NCBI GenBank assembly: GCA_017408305.1 | Contig: JAFQUU010000019.1 | Span: forward strand, 1-15,115 | Length of the DNA stretch: 15,115 nucleotides | DNA from: Clostridia bacterium | Lineage (GTDB): Bacteria; Bacillota; Clostridia; Christensenellales; UBA1242 | Direction of reading: 5' to 3' | Shown here: positions 6,958 through 13,953 of the stretch, one piece after another | Numbering within the stretch: position 1 is the stretch's first letter | How the letters are laid out: each line of letters opens with the position of its first letter | Position numbers and translations under genes: made by a program | Notes under the pieces: model-generated | Seen by the model: the letters and a program-made list of their open reading frames with translations, nothing else | The model's database searches: none | What the model was told of the DNA's origin: nothing

Positions 6958-7527
6958 TTATTCTCCCCAAACCTCAAACAAAATGGTTTGACGACCCTTA
7001 GAATTGCCAAGGTCTTTTTCTTGATTTACAATTGGCTTGCTAATAACAAGTTTTTGTTGTTGATATTTTATTTGCTCTTCCACAAACCTCTGTTCAACCT
7101 CAAGCAAATTCCTTACTGTATATATTCCACTTGCACTTAACCCCTGAGTGGCATGCCACGCACTTTCAGGCAAATCGCCTTCAAACTCATCACAATCAAC
7201 AAAGTGCGCAAGGTTTTGGGTTTTGAAAATCTCCCAATAAAAATCATCGCCTTCTTCAAAGTCTTCTGGATATTCTTTCATTTCTTTAGAAATTTCCTCA
7301 TCGCGCCCGTACCACATACAATCAATTTGGTCTTCATTTGGCAAAATTTTATGAACGCTTTCTGCCGTGAAAACTTTATGGTCATTTAAAAACAAATAGG
7401 CGTCACTTTTACTGTCATAAAGGCAAAAGTAAAAGACATTAGCCTTATCGCCAGACTTATTTGGTTCTTTATAAAGGTATACATCACCGATGTGCACACG
7501 ATGATTTAAAAATCTTTCTATATTCAT
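6958..7527 (-). CDS. Paralogue A of the unrecognised tandem family, first gene of the operon
   Basis: A 189-residue, acidic, soluble protein and the longest copy. Family blocks are DVYLYKEPNKSGDKANVFYFC (from residue 15), YLFLNDHKVFTAESVHKILP, FKTQNLAHFVDCDEF, GDLPES and NLLEVEQRFVEEQIKYQQQK. A C-terminal extension of about 35 residues ends in FEVWGE. The ATG at 7527 has no ribosome binding site and sits 6 bases after a TATCAT -10 box, so the operon mRNA is probably leaderless. It is transcribed divergently from rpsU. No known domain is recognised. Tandem, diverged, small acidic proteins can be immunity-like arrays, but no toxin or secretion gene is nearby, so that is speculation. Confidence 0.87.
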   Translation of the reverse strand: MNIERFLNHRVHIGDVYLYKEPNKSGDKANVFYFCLYDSKSDAYLFLNDHKVFTAESVHKILPNEDQIDCMWYGRDEEISKEMKEYPEDFEEGDDFYWEIFKTQNLAHFVDCDEFEGDLPESAWHATQGLSASGIYTVRNLLEVEQRFVEEQIKYQQQKLVISKPIVNQEKDLGNSKGRQTILFEVWGE

Positions 7528-7533
7528 GGTTTT

Positions 7534-7562
7534 ATGATAGCACTAATTACGGTTTTTGTCAA
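7534..7562 (-). promoter_or_regulatory. Promoter of the paralogue A-B-C operon
   Basis: On the minus strand, TTGACA (7562-7557), a 17-base spacer and TATCAT (7539-7534), which ends 6 bases before the ATG at 7527. The arrangement matches the promoter of paralogue D. Confidence 0.75.
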
Positions 7563-7584
7563 GGCAAAAATTTTAGGCAAAAAT
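7562..7584. repeat. 10-base direct repeat between divergent promoters
   Basis: AGGCAAAAAT occurs at 7562-7571 and again at 7575-7584, 13 bases apart centre to centre. The pair lies between the minus -35 of the paralogue operon and the plus -35 of rpsU. It could be an operator shared by both, or chance in A-rich DNA. Confidence 0.5.
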
Positions 7585-7587
7585 GTA

Positions 7588-7615
7588 TTGACTTTTTAAA
7601 AAATTTGAATATAAT
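7588..7615 (+). promoter_or_regulatory. Promoter of the rpsU-dnaG-rpoD operon
   Basis: TTGACT (7588-7593), a 16-base spacer and consensus TATAAT (7610-7615). Start expected near 7622, giving a leader of about 34 bases before rpsU. Confidence 0.8.
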
Positions 7616-7655
7616 ATATATCAATATTTGTCTTAAAGGGTGGTGAGAACAGGCT

Positions 7656-7841
7656 ATGACAATGGTTAAAGTTGGCGAAAACGAAAGCGTTGAAAGTGCA
7701 ATCAAACGCTTTAAACGCAAATGCCAAAAAGATGGCATTATCGGCGACATTCGCAGAAAAGAAGCGTACTACAAACCTTCTGTTGCAAAGAAAATGAAAA
7801 GCGAAGCCGCACGCAAAAAAGCACGCAAACGTGGAAATTAA
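7656..7841 (+). CDS. rpsU: 30S ribosomal protein S21
   Basis: Small basic protein of the 30S subunit that helps base-pairing between mRNA and the 3' end of 16S rRNA. The 61 residues contain the S21 signature KVGENESVESAIKRFKRKC near the N-terminus, then a Lys/Arg-rich helix and the basic tail KKARKRGN. The ATG at 7656 is preferred because GGTGAG lies 8 bases upstream; a second ATG two codons later is possible, with AGG 8 bases ahead of it. First gene of the macromolecular synthesis operon, with dnaG and rpoD following in the classic order. An A/T-rich 88-base gap containing a hairpin separates it from dnaG. Confidence 0.96.
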   Translation: MTMVKVGENESVESAIKRFKRKCQKDGIIGDIRRKEAYYKPSVAKKMKSEAARKKARKRGN

Positions 7842-7875
7842 GATTTTTAAAAAAAATAAAGGAAATTTAAAATTG

Positions 7876-7910
7876 GTGTCGAATAAGTATTATATATAGA
7901 CACTTTTTTT
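7876..7910 (+). terminator. Possible attenuator hairpin between rpsU and dnaG
   Basis: GTGTC (7876-7880) pairs with GACAC (7899-7903) and is followed directly by seven T. The interior is A/T-only apart from two G and can form an inner ATAA/TTAT pairing. The stem is short, so termination would be partial. In E. coli a partial terminator at this position makes S21 far more abundant than primase; the same role is inferred here. Confidence 0.5.
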
Positions 7911-7929
7911 ATTGGAAATTTAACAAAGC

Positions 7930-9720
7930 ATGAAAGATAGTATTTTCAGTCCTGCCTTTATTGAAGAATTAAAGGCAAAGAATGACATTGTGAATATTAT
8001 TGGTAAGTATGTTCGTTTAGAAAAAAAAGGCAAAAATTTTTGGGGGTGTTGCCCATTTCATCACGAAAAAACACCTTCTTTTTGCATAAATGAATACGAA
8101 CAATTTTATCATTGCTTTGGTTGTGGCGAAAGTGGCGATGTAATCACTTTCCTTCGCAAGTTTGAAAACATGGAGTATATTGATGCTATAAAACTTCTGG
8201 CAGAAAATGCTGGCATGAAACTTCCTGAAATAGAGGAAAATCAAAAATTTGCAGAAGCAAAAAAACAAAAGGACAAGTCCTTAAAAATTTTGGAAATCGC
8301 CAAAAATTTCTATAAAGAAAATCTATACACCACAAACGCAAAGCCTGCTCAAGACTACATAAAGAAAAGAAAACTAACCAAACGCGAACTTGATGACTTT
8401 GAACTTGGCTACAGCCCAAACTTTTTTCAGATTGTAAACCTTTTAAAATCTTACAAATTTACAGACGCAGAAATGAAAGCATCTGGCGTTTGCGAACTTG
8501 GAAAGTCTGGCAAGCCTTATGATTTTTTAAGTGAACGCCTAATCTTCCCTATCGTTGACGCACAGGGCGACTGCATTGGGTTTTCTGGCAGAGATTTAAG
8601 TGGCAGTGGCTACATGAAATACAAAAATACTTCTGCAACTGTTGTATTCAATAAAAGTAAGGCCATATATGGCATAAACCTTGTAAAAAAACTTAAGCAA
8701 GAAAAAGGGCTGGACACAATTATTTTGGTTGAGGGGCAATTTGATGTAATCACAATGCATAGGTTTGGTTTTAAAAACACTGTTGCTTGCCTTGGCACTG
8801 CAATAACAAAGGACCATTTAAGGCAACTTAAACGCTTTGCAGACAACATTATCTTATGCCTTGATGGCGACAGTGCTGGGCAAAAAGCCACACTTCGCAC
8901 CCTTGAGGTGTTTAGGGAAATGCCTGAACTTAATGTGAAGGTTGCAGTGCTTCACAGTGGACAAGACCCTGATGAGTTTTTATCAAATAACGGCGTAGAA
9001 GGAATGCAAAAACTGCTTCAAAACACTTTAAGCCCAATGGCGTTTAGGATTTTTGTTTTTAAAAACAAATATAACTTAAACAGTCTTGATGAAAAAATGA
9101 AGTTCATTAAGGAAGTCATCGCAGAAATCAAAAAACTTTCCACAAATGCAGAACAAGAAATTTATCTTGCAGAACTTGGAAAACTTACAAATGTTTCTAT
9201 CGACATTTTGCGAAGAGACCTTGACTCTTCTTCCACACCACTCGTCGCAAAACAATCAATCGAAAAACCTGCCCCTGCACCAGAACTTGATGCAAACATT
9301 AAGGCTGTTAAGTTTGTGCTGGCATCAATGCTTCACAAAAAAGACTATGCTGATTTTTGGGGCAACCTTGAAGAATACATTATAAACCCAAGTCTTAAAA
9401 AACTCTATAAACTTTTGCTTGCAAAACACAAAGAGGGCACTGAACTTAAAATTTCAAGCCTCTATGACATTTTTGATGTTGAAACAGACACAGCAATTCA
9501 AGATGTAATCAATTTTCAGTTTTCAAACATTACAAATCCAAAAGAATATTTTTTAAGTTCTGTTTGGCAAATGATTGAAAACGAGTTAAAGTTTAGAAAA
9601 GCAACTTTAAGTAAACAATATAAGGAAGAAATCGTAAGCAGTAAAAAAGTTGAACTTCTTATGCAAATAAACGAAATTGATAAACAACTGAAAAAGAAAA
9701 ATTTAGGAGATTTTATATAA
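7930..9720 (+). CDS. dnaG: DNA primase DnaG
   Basis: Synthesises RNA primers at the replication fork with the replicative helicase. The protein is 596 residues, normal length. The N-terminal CHC2 zinc finger has CPFH (Cys 41, His 44) and HCFGC (Cys 62, 65). The RNA polymerase/Toprim core includes IILVEGQFDV (catalytic Glu 268) and LDGDSAG (Asp 312, 314). The C-terminal region (about 440-596) is helical and diverged, as expected for the helicase-binding domain. The start MKDSIFSPAFIEELK fits the family. The ribosome binding site is weak (GGAAAT about 10 bases upstream), consistent with low primase levels. The stop overlaps the rpoD start by one base (TAATG). Confidence 0.97.
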   Translation: MKDSIFSPAFIEELKAKNDIVNIIGKYVRLEKKGKNFWGCCPFHHEKTPSFCINEYEQFYHCFGCGESGDVITFLRKFENMEYIDAIKLLAENAGMKLPEIEENQKFAEAKKQKDKSLKILEIAKNFYKENLYTTNAKPAQDYIKKRKLTKRELDDFELGYSPNFFQIVNLLKSYKFTDAEMKASGVCELGKSGKPYDFLSERLIFPIVDAQGDCIGFSGRDLSGSGYMKYKNTSATVVFNKSKAIYGINLVKKLKQEKGLDTIILVEGQFDVITMHRFGFKNTVACLGTAITKDHLRQLKRFADNIILCLDGDSAGQKATLRTLEVFREMPELNVKVAVLHSGQDPDEFLSNNGVEGMQKLLQNTLSPMAFRIFVFKNKYNLNSLDEKMKFIKEVIAEIKKLSTNAEQEIYLAELGKLTNVSIDILRRDLDSSSTPLVAKQSIEKPAPAPELDANIKAVKFVLASMLHKKDYADFWGNLEEYIINPSLKKLYKLLLAKHKEGTELKISSLYDIFDVETDTAIQDVINFQFSNITNPKEYFLSSVWQMIENELKFRKATLSKQYKEEIVSSKKVELLMQINEIDKQLKKKNLGDFI

Positions 9721-10778
9721 TGAATAAAGAAAAAATTGATTTGGAAATTAAACGAATGATTGATATCGCCATGAAAAAAGGCTCTATCAACGAAGAAGAT
9801 GTAGGTGCAAGACTTTTAAAATATGATGCTTCTGCTAGCGACATTGAAGAAACCCTCAAAAAACTTGAAGGGCTTGGCATAAAAATTATACGCGACACCA
9901 ACCAACACCTTGAAGACATTGATGACCTTATGGCAGGCGTTAAAGTAAGCGTAAATGACCCTGTAAAAGTTTATTTAAGCGAAATAGGCAAATCTCACCT
10001 TTTAACTGCCGAAGAAGAATATGAACTTGCAAAGCGTTGTAGCGAGGGTGACCAAGAGGCTTGTAGTCTTCTTTCAGAATCAAACCTTAGGCTTGTTGTA
10101 AGCATTGCAAAAAGGTATATGGGCAACAGCAAAATGCATCTTCTTGACCTTATTCAAGAAGGCAATATGGGCCTACTGAAAGCAGTTGAAAAGTTTGACT
10201 ACAGCAAAGGCTTTAGGTTTTCAACTTATGCAACTTGGTGGATTCGCCAATCAATCACTCGTGCAATGGCAGACCAAGCACGCACAATCCGTATCCCTGT
10301 GCATATGGTTGAAACAATCAGTAAACTAAGAAGAGCAAAACTGCTTCTTCTTAAAAAGAACGGGACAGACCCTTCAACTGCAGAAATTGCAGAAGTTATG
10401 GGCATAAGCGAAGAAAAAGTTTGCGAAATTCAAAAAATCAGCCAAGACCCAATCAGCCTTGAAACCACCGTTGGCGAAGAGGAAGACAGCAAAATTGCAG
10501 ACTTTATTGAAGATGAAACAATAAAATCTCCTGTTGAATGTGCAACTGAGAATATGCTTAGAAACCAACTTTCTGAAATCATCGACACACTTACCCCACG
10601 CGAACAAAAAGTTATTAAACTTCGATACGGGCTTGAAGATGGACACACTCGCACTTTGGAAGAAGTTGGCAAAGAATTTAATGTAACCCGTGAACGCATA
10701 CGCCAAATTGAAGCGAAAGCACTTCGCAAACTTCGCCACCCAAGCAGAAGCAAAAAACTTGTGGACTATCGCGACTAA
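9720..10778 (+). CDS. rpoD: Primary RNA polymerase sigma factor (sigma-70/RpoD/SigA)
   Basis: Housekeeping sigma factor that recognises -35/-10 promoters. The protein is 352 residues, the compact form typical of Gram-positives, lacking the large non-conserved insert. The N-terminal 1.1-like region (1-60) is followed by region 1.2 (DPVKVYLSEIGK, about 80-91). Region 2 follows, with NLRLVVSIAKRY, DLIQEGNMGLLKAVEKFD and RFSTYATWWIRQSITRA, which melts the -10 element. Region 3 comes next, then the region 4 helix-turn-helix (TLEEVGKEFNVTRERIRQIE) ending in LRKLRHPSRSKKL. AGGAG lies 10 bases upstream of an ATG that overlaps the dnaG stop, so expression is coupled to dnaG. Its presence agrees with the TTGACA/TATAAT promoters across the window. 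Confidence 0.98.
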   Translation: MNKEKIDLEIKRMIDIAMKKGSINEEDVGARLLKYDASASDIEETLKKLEGLGIKIIRDTNQHLEDIDDLMAGVKVSVNDPVKVYLSEIGKSHLLTAEEEYELAKRCSEGDQEACSLLSESNLRLVVSIAKRYMGNSKMHLLDLIQEGNMGLLKAVEKFDYSKGFRFSTYATWWIRQSITRAMADQARTIRIPVHMVETISKLRRAKLLLLKKNGTDPSTAEIAEVMGISEEKVCEIQKISQDPISLETTVGEEEDSKIADFIEDETIKSPVECATENMLRNQLSEIIDTLTPREQKVIKLRYGLEDGHTRTLEEVGKEFNVTRERIRQIEAKALRKLRHPSRSKKLVDYRD

Positions 10779-10790
10779 TTGTGCTATTAT
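10762..10790 (+). promoter_or_regulatory. Promoter for the zinc-ribbon gene, inside the end of rpoD
   Basis: TGGACT (10762-10767), a 17-base spacer and TATTAT (10785-10790) preceded by an extended -10 TGC. The -35 lies in the last codons of rpoD. Start expected near 10797, ahead of the AAGGAGAA site. Confidence 0.6.
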
Positions 10791-10825
10791 ACAGTGAAAT
10801 CTAGACTAACATAAGGAGAATTGTT

Positions 10826-11533
10826 ATGAATATAGAAAAAATACTTGAATATCAAAACCTTGACACACAAATCAAAAAACTTGAAGAAGCACTTGAAAAT
10901 AATGCAGACCAAAAAGCAATGAACAGCCTTAAAAAAGTTGTGCAAGAAACCAAAAACATTTCTGCAAGCCTTGAAAAAGAAGCAGAAAAAACAATTACAG
11001 AATTTAACAAAATGCAAAAAAACTATAACGATGCCAAAGGTGCTCTTGACAGACTTGAAAAATCTCAAGAAAACGACTACACTGAAAGACAATGTGCAGA
11101 ATGTGTAAAACAACTTAACAACATTGCTGGTTTTTTGGCAAGCCTTGAAAAGGTTATGAGACAAACTGCAGAAAAAGTAAACTCAATTTTAAGTGAATAT
11201 GAAACAGCAAAACAAAATTATGAAACAGCAAAAAACAAACACGCAGCACACAAACAAAACCTTGAAAAACTTAAAGTAAAGGTTGAGCCAGAACTTAAAA
11301 AACTTCAGGCAGACCTTGCAAAACTGGAGGGTGGCCTTGATGAAAAGTTTTTGAAAAAATACAAAAACAAAAGGCAAGACAGAATCTTCCCTGTGGTTGT
11401 GCAACTTCGTGGCAACGCCTGTGGTGGTTGTGGCATGGAACTGCCATCAGCACAAATTGAAAAACTTAAAAAAGATGGTTTTTTAGAGTGCGAAAACGAA
11501 AGATGCCATAGAATTATTTATTTTAAAAATTAA
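10826..11533 (+). CDS. Coiled-coil protein with C-terminal C4 zinc ribbon (COG1579 type)
   Basis: A 235-residue protein. Residues 1 to about 175 are a long, highly charged, heptad-like coiled coil rich in Lys, Glu, Gln and Asn. The C-terminus is a zinc ribbon with Cys pairs CGGC (199, 202) and CENERC (222, 227), matching the COG1579 family often encoded next to nif3 in Bacillota. The biochemical role is not established; a nucleic-acid-binding adaptor is a common guess. The start has AAGGAGAA 5 bases upstream. It directly follows rpoD, where trmK and nif3 would normally come first. It has its own promoter and ends in a nearly pure A/T spacer. Confidence 0.88.
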   Translation: MNIEKILEYQNLDTQIKKLEEALENNADQKAMNSLKKVVQETKNISASLEKEAEKTITEFNKMQKNYNDAKGALDRLEKSQENDYTERQCAECVKQLNNIAGFLASLEKVMRQTAEKVNSILSEYETAKQNYETAKNKHAAHKQNLEKLKVKVEPELKKLQADLAKLEGGLDEKFLKKYKNKRQDRIFPVVVQLRGNACGGCGMELPSAQIEKLKKDGFLECENERCHRIIYFKN

Positions 11534-11610
11534 AAAAAATATTATTTAAATATTAAAAAAACAAAAAATATATTTAAAATCATTTTTTAAAATATTAATT
11601 TAAAAAAATT

Positions 11611-11634
11611 ACTGCAAATTTTGCAGTTTTTTTA
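11611..11634. terminator. Bidirectional terminator between the zinc-ribbon and XRE genes
   Basis: ACTGCA / TGCAGT with a 5-base loop, followed on the plus strand by a T7 run and on the minus strand by T-rich sequence (plus-strand A runs upstream). It lies between convergent genes and touches the last codon of the XRE gene. Confidence 0.8.
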
Positions 11635-11952
11635 TTTCATTGTTTTCATAAGTGTAAACAAAGAACTTTTGCTTTCTTGAGATAAACCATCAAACATCTC
11701 TAAGAATTTTTTATGTTCTTCAAACTTTGAAATCTCGGGCCAAAAAAACTCTTCTGCAGAGCCACCACAAACCTCAATGGCACTTAAAAGTGTTTCTGCA
11801 GGAATATTAAAATCGCCGTTTTCAAATTTGGCAATATAAGCAATAGAACGGTCAAGCCTTTGTGAAAGTTCTCTTGCAGAGATTTCTGCCCTGTTTCTTA
11901 AATAACCTAATCTATCAATCAAATATTTTCTCTTTGGTGTAATCTGTTTCAT
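11632..11952 (-). CDS. XRE-family helix-turn-helix regulator
   Basis: A 106-residue DNA-binding protein. The HTH_3/Cro-CI domain spans about residues 14-70: LGYLRNRAEISARELSQRL, then DRSIAYIAKFENGDFNIPAE, with the typical ELSQRL...S.AYIAKFE pattern of the recognition helix. The C-terminal 35 residues (EEFFWPEISKFEEHKKFLEM...) are probably for dimerisation. The ATG at 11952 has GGGAGA 4 bases upstream; an earlier in-frame ATG adds 12 residues without a binding site. It is divergent from the surface-protein gene at 12122, and an inverted repeat in the shared region is a plausible operator. Target genes are inferred only. Confidence 0.9.
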   Translation of the reverse strand: MKQITPKRKYLIDRLGYLRNRAEISARELSQRLDRSIAYIAKFENGDFNIPAETLLSAIEVCGGSAEEFFWPEISKFEEHKKFLEMFDGLSQESKSSLFTLMKTMK

Positions 11953-12064
11953 AATATCTCCCGTCTCTTTTATTTTAGTATTAATCAACTATAACACCGA
12001 TAACTGACATTGGCAAAAAAAGCATGAGATTTATCTAAAACACAAAAATGCTTCCCATATATGC

Positions 12065-12090
12065 AACATTTACCAATGAGATTAAATGTT
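12065..12090. promoter_or_regulatory. Inverted repeat, possible operator of the XRE regulator
   Basis: AACATTTA / TAAATGTT, perfect 8-base arms separated by 10 bases, ending at the -35 region of the promoter at 12109. Part of the centre, ATGAGATT (12076-12083), is repeated at 12024-12031, 52 bases away (about five helical turns). The placement suits a repressor site; binding by the neighbouring XRE protein is inferred. Confidence 0.5.
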
Positions 12091-12105
12091 TTCCATATTC
12101 GCGTT

Positions 12106-12114
12106 TGTTATAAT
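12106..12114 (+). promoter_or_regulatory. Extended -10 promoter of the surface-protein gene
   Basis: TGT followed by consensus TATAAT (12109-12114); no convincing -35 is seen. The -10 ends 7 bases before the ATG at 12122 with no ribosome binding site, so the mRNA is probably leaderless. Confidence 0.7.
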
Positions 12115-12121
12115 GTAAATA

Positions 12122-13483
12122 ATGAAAAAGATTGTTATTGTCATTTGCGCAATATGTGCATTTCTTGCAATTATTCTTGGCGTTTGTTTATCTAATTCAA
12201 AACCAAACAAGAACCCGACAAGCGAAATTCTTGCAACATTTAGTGCTGAAGAATTTTATTCAAACTATCGCCAAATCCCAGAAAAATCTTTGATTACCTA
12301 CACTTTAGAATTTTTTGCATTAAACGGTAAGACCTTTGAAAACCCAAGTCTTACTTCTTCCACAAACATTACAAAAACCTACGATATTACAGACACCAAA
12401 ATCACAGTTACATTTCATATTTTGTTTGGAAACGAGTTTTCTTTTACACTATCGAGTGAAAACTTTGAGACTCTGTCCTTATCAAAACACGCCACAGAAT
12501 TCGTTCAGCCCGACAGCATAAACATTAAAATTTCAACTTCACCAAATGGCCAATCGCTAGGGTATGTTGACAACAGAACAAACATTATTTACATAATTGA
12601 CGACCAGCACAAAACACAAGCACTTGAAGACGGCAAACCAAGCACATTGTATGTTTTGCCGTACGCCCCAGCATCTTGTGGCGATGCAACAATTGAAGCA
12701 AGTACTTCGCAAAGTGGCCATTTTGAAATAACAACAACAGAAGGTTATACGCAAATTACCCCTAAAAGCATTGGTGCAAGTTATATCACTTTTTCAGCAA
12801 ATGATGGCTCTGGTGCAAGCAAAAAATTTTTGTTTAGGATACAGTATGTCAAAGCCGAAAATCTTGAGAACTTGCCAGACAGTATTAACATAGACCTTTC
12901 AACAAGCGAGATTTTTGAAATGCCAAACATTTCACCTGTACCAATTTATGCAAAAGGTTATGAAGTTTCTTTTGAAAGTTCAAACGAGGAAGTGTTTGTT
13001 GTTACAGGCAGTAAAGTTAAGGCTCTGAAAAGTGGTCAAGGCAATTTGATTGTAAAACTTGATGACGAAGTTTTAAAGACAATCCCTGTAAACATCACAG
13101 GCAACTTTACTCCAAAATTTACATTTGCCTTAAACCACTTTACAACCGAAGAACTTGGCAGTAGTATCAATTTTAACGAAAACGCAAACACAATAACCTT
13201 AAACTGCACTAACCTTGAATATGATTATTCAACAATAATTATCAATGTTGGGTTTATGTATTACAGTGGCACATTCACAGGAACTGAAGCAAGCATAACT
13301 GACCCAAATGGTGCGATTTTGCATGATACTACATCTCTAGGGTTTGGCGTTGCAAGCCAAAACTATGTGCCTTATACAATCAATGTTTTGCACAAAAATG
13401 CAGAGATTGAAATTGAATTTTCTAAAACAATTTATGGAAATTTAATAAAATCAAAAATAAAAATAATATTAAATTGTAATTAA
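12122..13483 (+). CDS. Secreted or membrane-anchored protein with Ig-like (Big_2-like) features
   Basis: A 453-residue protein. Residues 4-24 (IVIVICAICAFLAIILGVCL) form one hydrophobic segment after a Lys-Lys start, a signal peptide or N-terminal anchor. The cysteine in LGVC is not a good lipobox because Val precedes it. The rest is Thr/Ser/Asn-rich and beta-strand-like with no further membrane helix. The segment around residues 280-325 (FESSNEEVFVVTGSKVKAL, then SGQGNLIVKLDDE) resembles bacterial Ig-like Big_2 domains. An earlier segment around residues 195-245 (ATIEASTSQSGHFEIT, ASYITFSANDGSG) may be another degenerate copy. No catalytic motif is seen. The gene is divergent from the XRE regulator and has an extended -10 box almost touching its ATG. 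Likely role is extracellular; the exact function is unknown. Confidence 0.82.
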   Translation: MKKIVIVICAICAFLAIILGVCLSNSKPNKNPTSEILATFSAEEFYSNYRQIPEKSLITYTLEFFALNGKTFENPSLTSSTNITKTYDITDTKITVTFHILFGNEFSFTLSSENFETLSLSKHATEFVQPDSINIKISTSPNGQSLGYVDNRTNIIYIIDDQHKTQALEDGKPSTLYVLPYAPASCGDATIEASTSQSGHFEITTTEGYTQITPKSIGASYITFSANDGSGASKKFLFRIQYVKAENLENLPDSINIDLSTSEIFEMPNISPVPIYAKGYEVSFESSNEEVFVVTGSKVKALKSGQGNLIVKLDDEVLKTIPVNITGNFTPKFTFALNHFTTEELGSSINFNENANTITLNCTNLEYDYSTIIINVGFMYYSGTFTGTEASITDPNGAILHDTTSLGFGVASQNYVPYTINVLHKNAEIEIEFSKTIYGNLIKSKIKIILNCN

Positions 13484-13559
13484 AAAATATAAAAAACTTA
13501 TTTAAATAATTATTTTTTGAATTAAAAATAATTATTTTTTATTTTTTAAAATAAAAAAA

Positions 13560-13576
13560 TCAGGCAAAAAGCCTGA
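13560..13576 (-). terminator. Terminator of rplS
   Basis: TCAGGC / GCCTGA with a 5-base A loop, followed on the minus strand by a T7 run. It lies just past the rplS stop. Confidence 0.88.
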
Positions 13577-13579
13577 AAA

Positions 13580-13930
13580 TTATTTTGAAGTTTTGCGTTC
13601 TTTAACTTTGGCAGCCTTGCCTGTTAAAGCACGAATATAATAAAGTTTTGCCCTTCTTGGTTTGCCTTGGCGAATAACTTCAACATGGTCGATAAGTGGA
13701 CTGTGAAGTGGGAAAGTTTTTTCCACGCCAACACCATAAGTTACACGGCGAACTGTGAAAGTTTCACGAACGCTGCCGTGTTTCTTTGCGATAACAACGC
13801 CTTCATAACCGTGCAAGCGTTGTTTTTCGCCTTCTTTGATTTTGCTGAAAACTTTAACTGTGTCGCCAATGTTGATTACAGGGGCGTTTTTGTTTTCGTT
13901 TTCTTTTTCGATTACATCAATTATATTCAT
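13580..13930 (-). CDS. rplS: 50S ribosomal protein L19
   Basis: Component of the large subunit near the interface with the small subunit. The 116 residues match the family: GDTVKVFSKIKEGEKQR, LHGYEGVVIAKKHGS, ETFTVRRVTYGVGVEKTFP, HSPLIDHVEVIRQGK and RRAKLYYIRALTGKAAK. The start has a perfect AGGAGG 7 bases upstream. It is encoded alone here, without the rpsP-rimM-trmD genes that often precede it. A structured leader and an extended -10 promoter lie upstream, and a strong terminator follows directly, so it is probably a single-gene transcript. Confidence 0.98.
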   Translation of the reverse strand: MNIIDVIEKENENKNAPVINIGDTVKVFSKIKEGEKQRLHGYEGVVIAKKHGSVRETFTVRRVTYGVGVEKTFPLHSPLIDHVEVIRQGKPRRAKLYYIRALTGKAAKVKERKTSK

Positions 13931-13953
13931 GACTTTTCCTCCTATTTATATAA

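Noticed and set aside
5453..7527. Paralogue block as a CRISPR, toxin-antitoxin or phage-defence locus
   Set aside because: No repeats-spacers, nuclease, integrase or toxin-like motif is visible; only four similar soluble proteins are present.
10787..11164. 125-codon minus-strand frame opposite the zinc-ribbon gene
   Set aside because: Its Phe/Cys-rich translation is the mirror of the Lys/Glu-rich coiled coil; no ribosome binding site.
12122..12199. Lipoprotein signal (LGVC) in the surface protein
   Set aside because: Val precedes the Cys, where a lipobox needs Gly, Ala or Ser; a plain signal peptide or anchor fits better.
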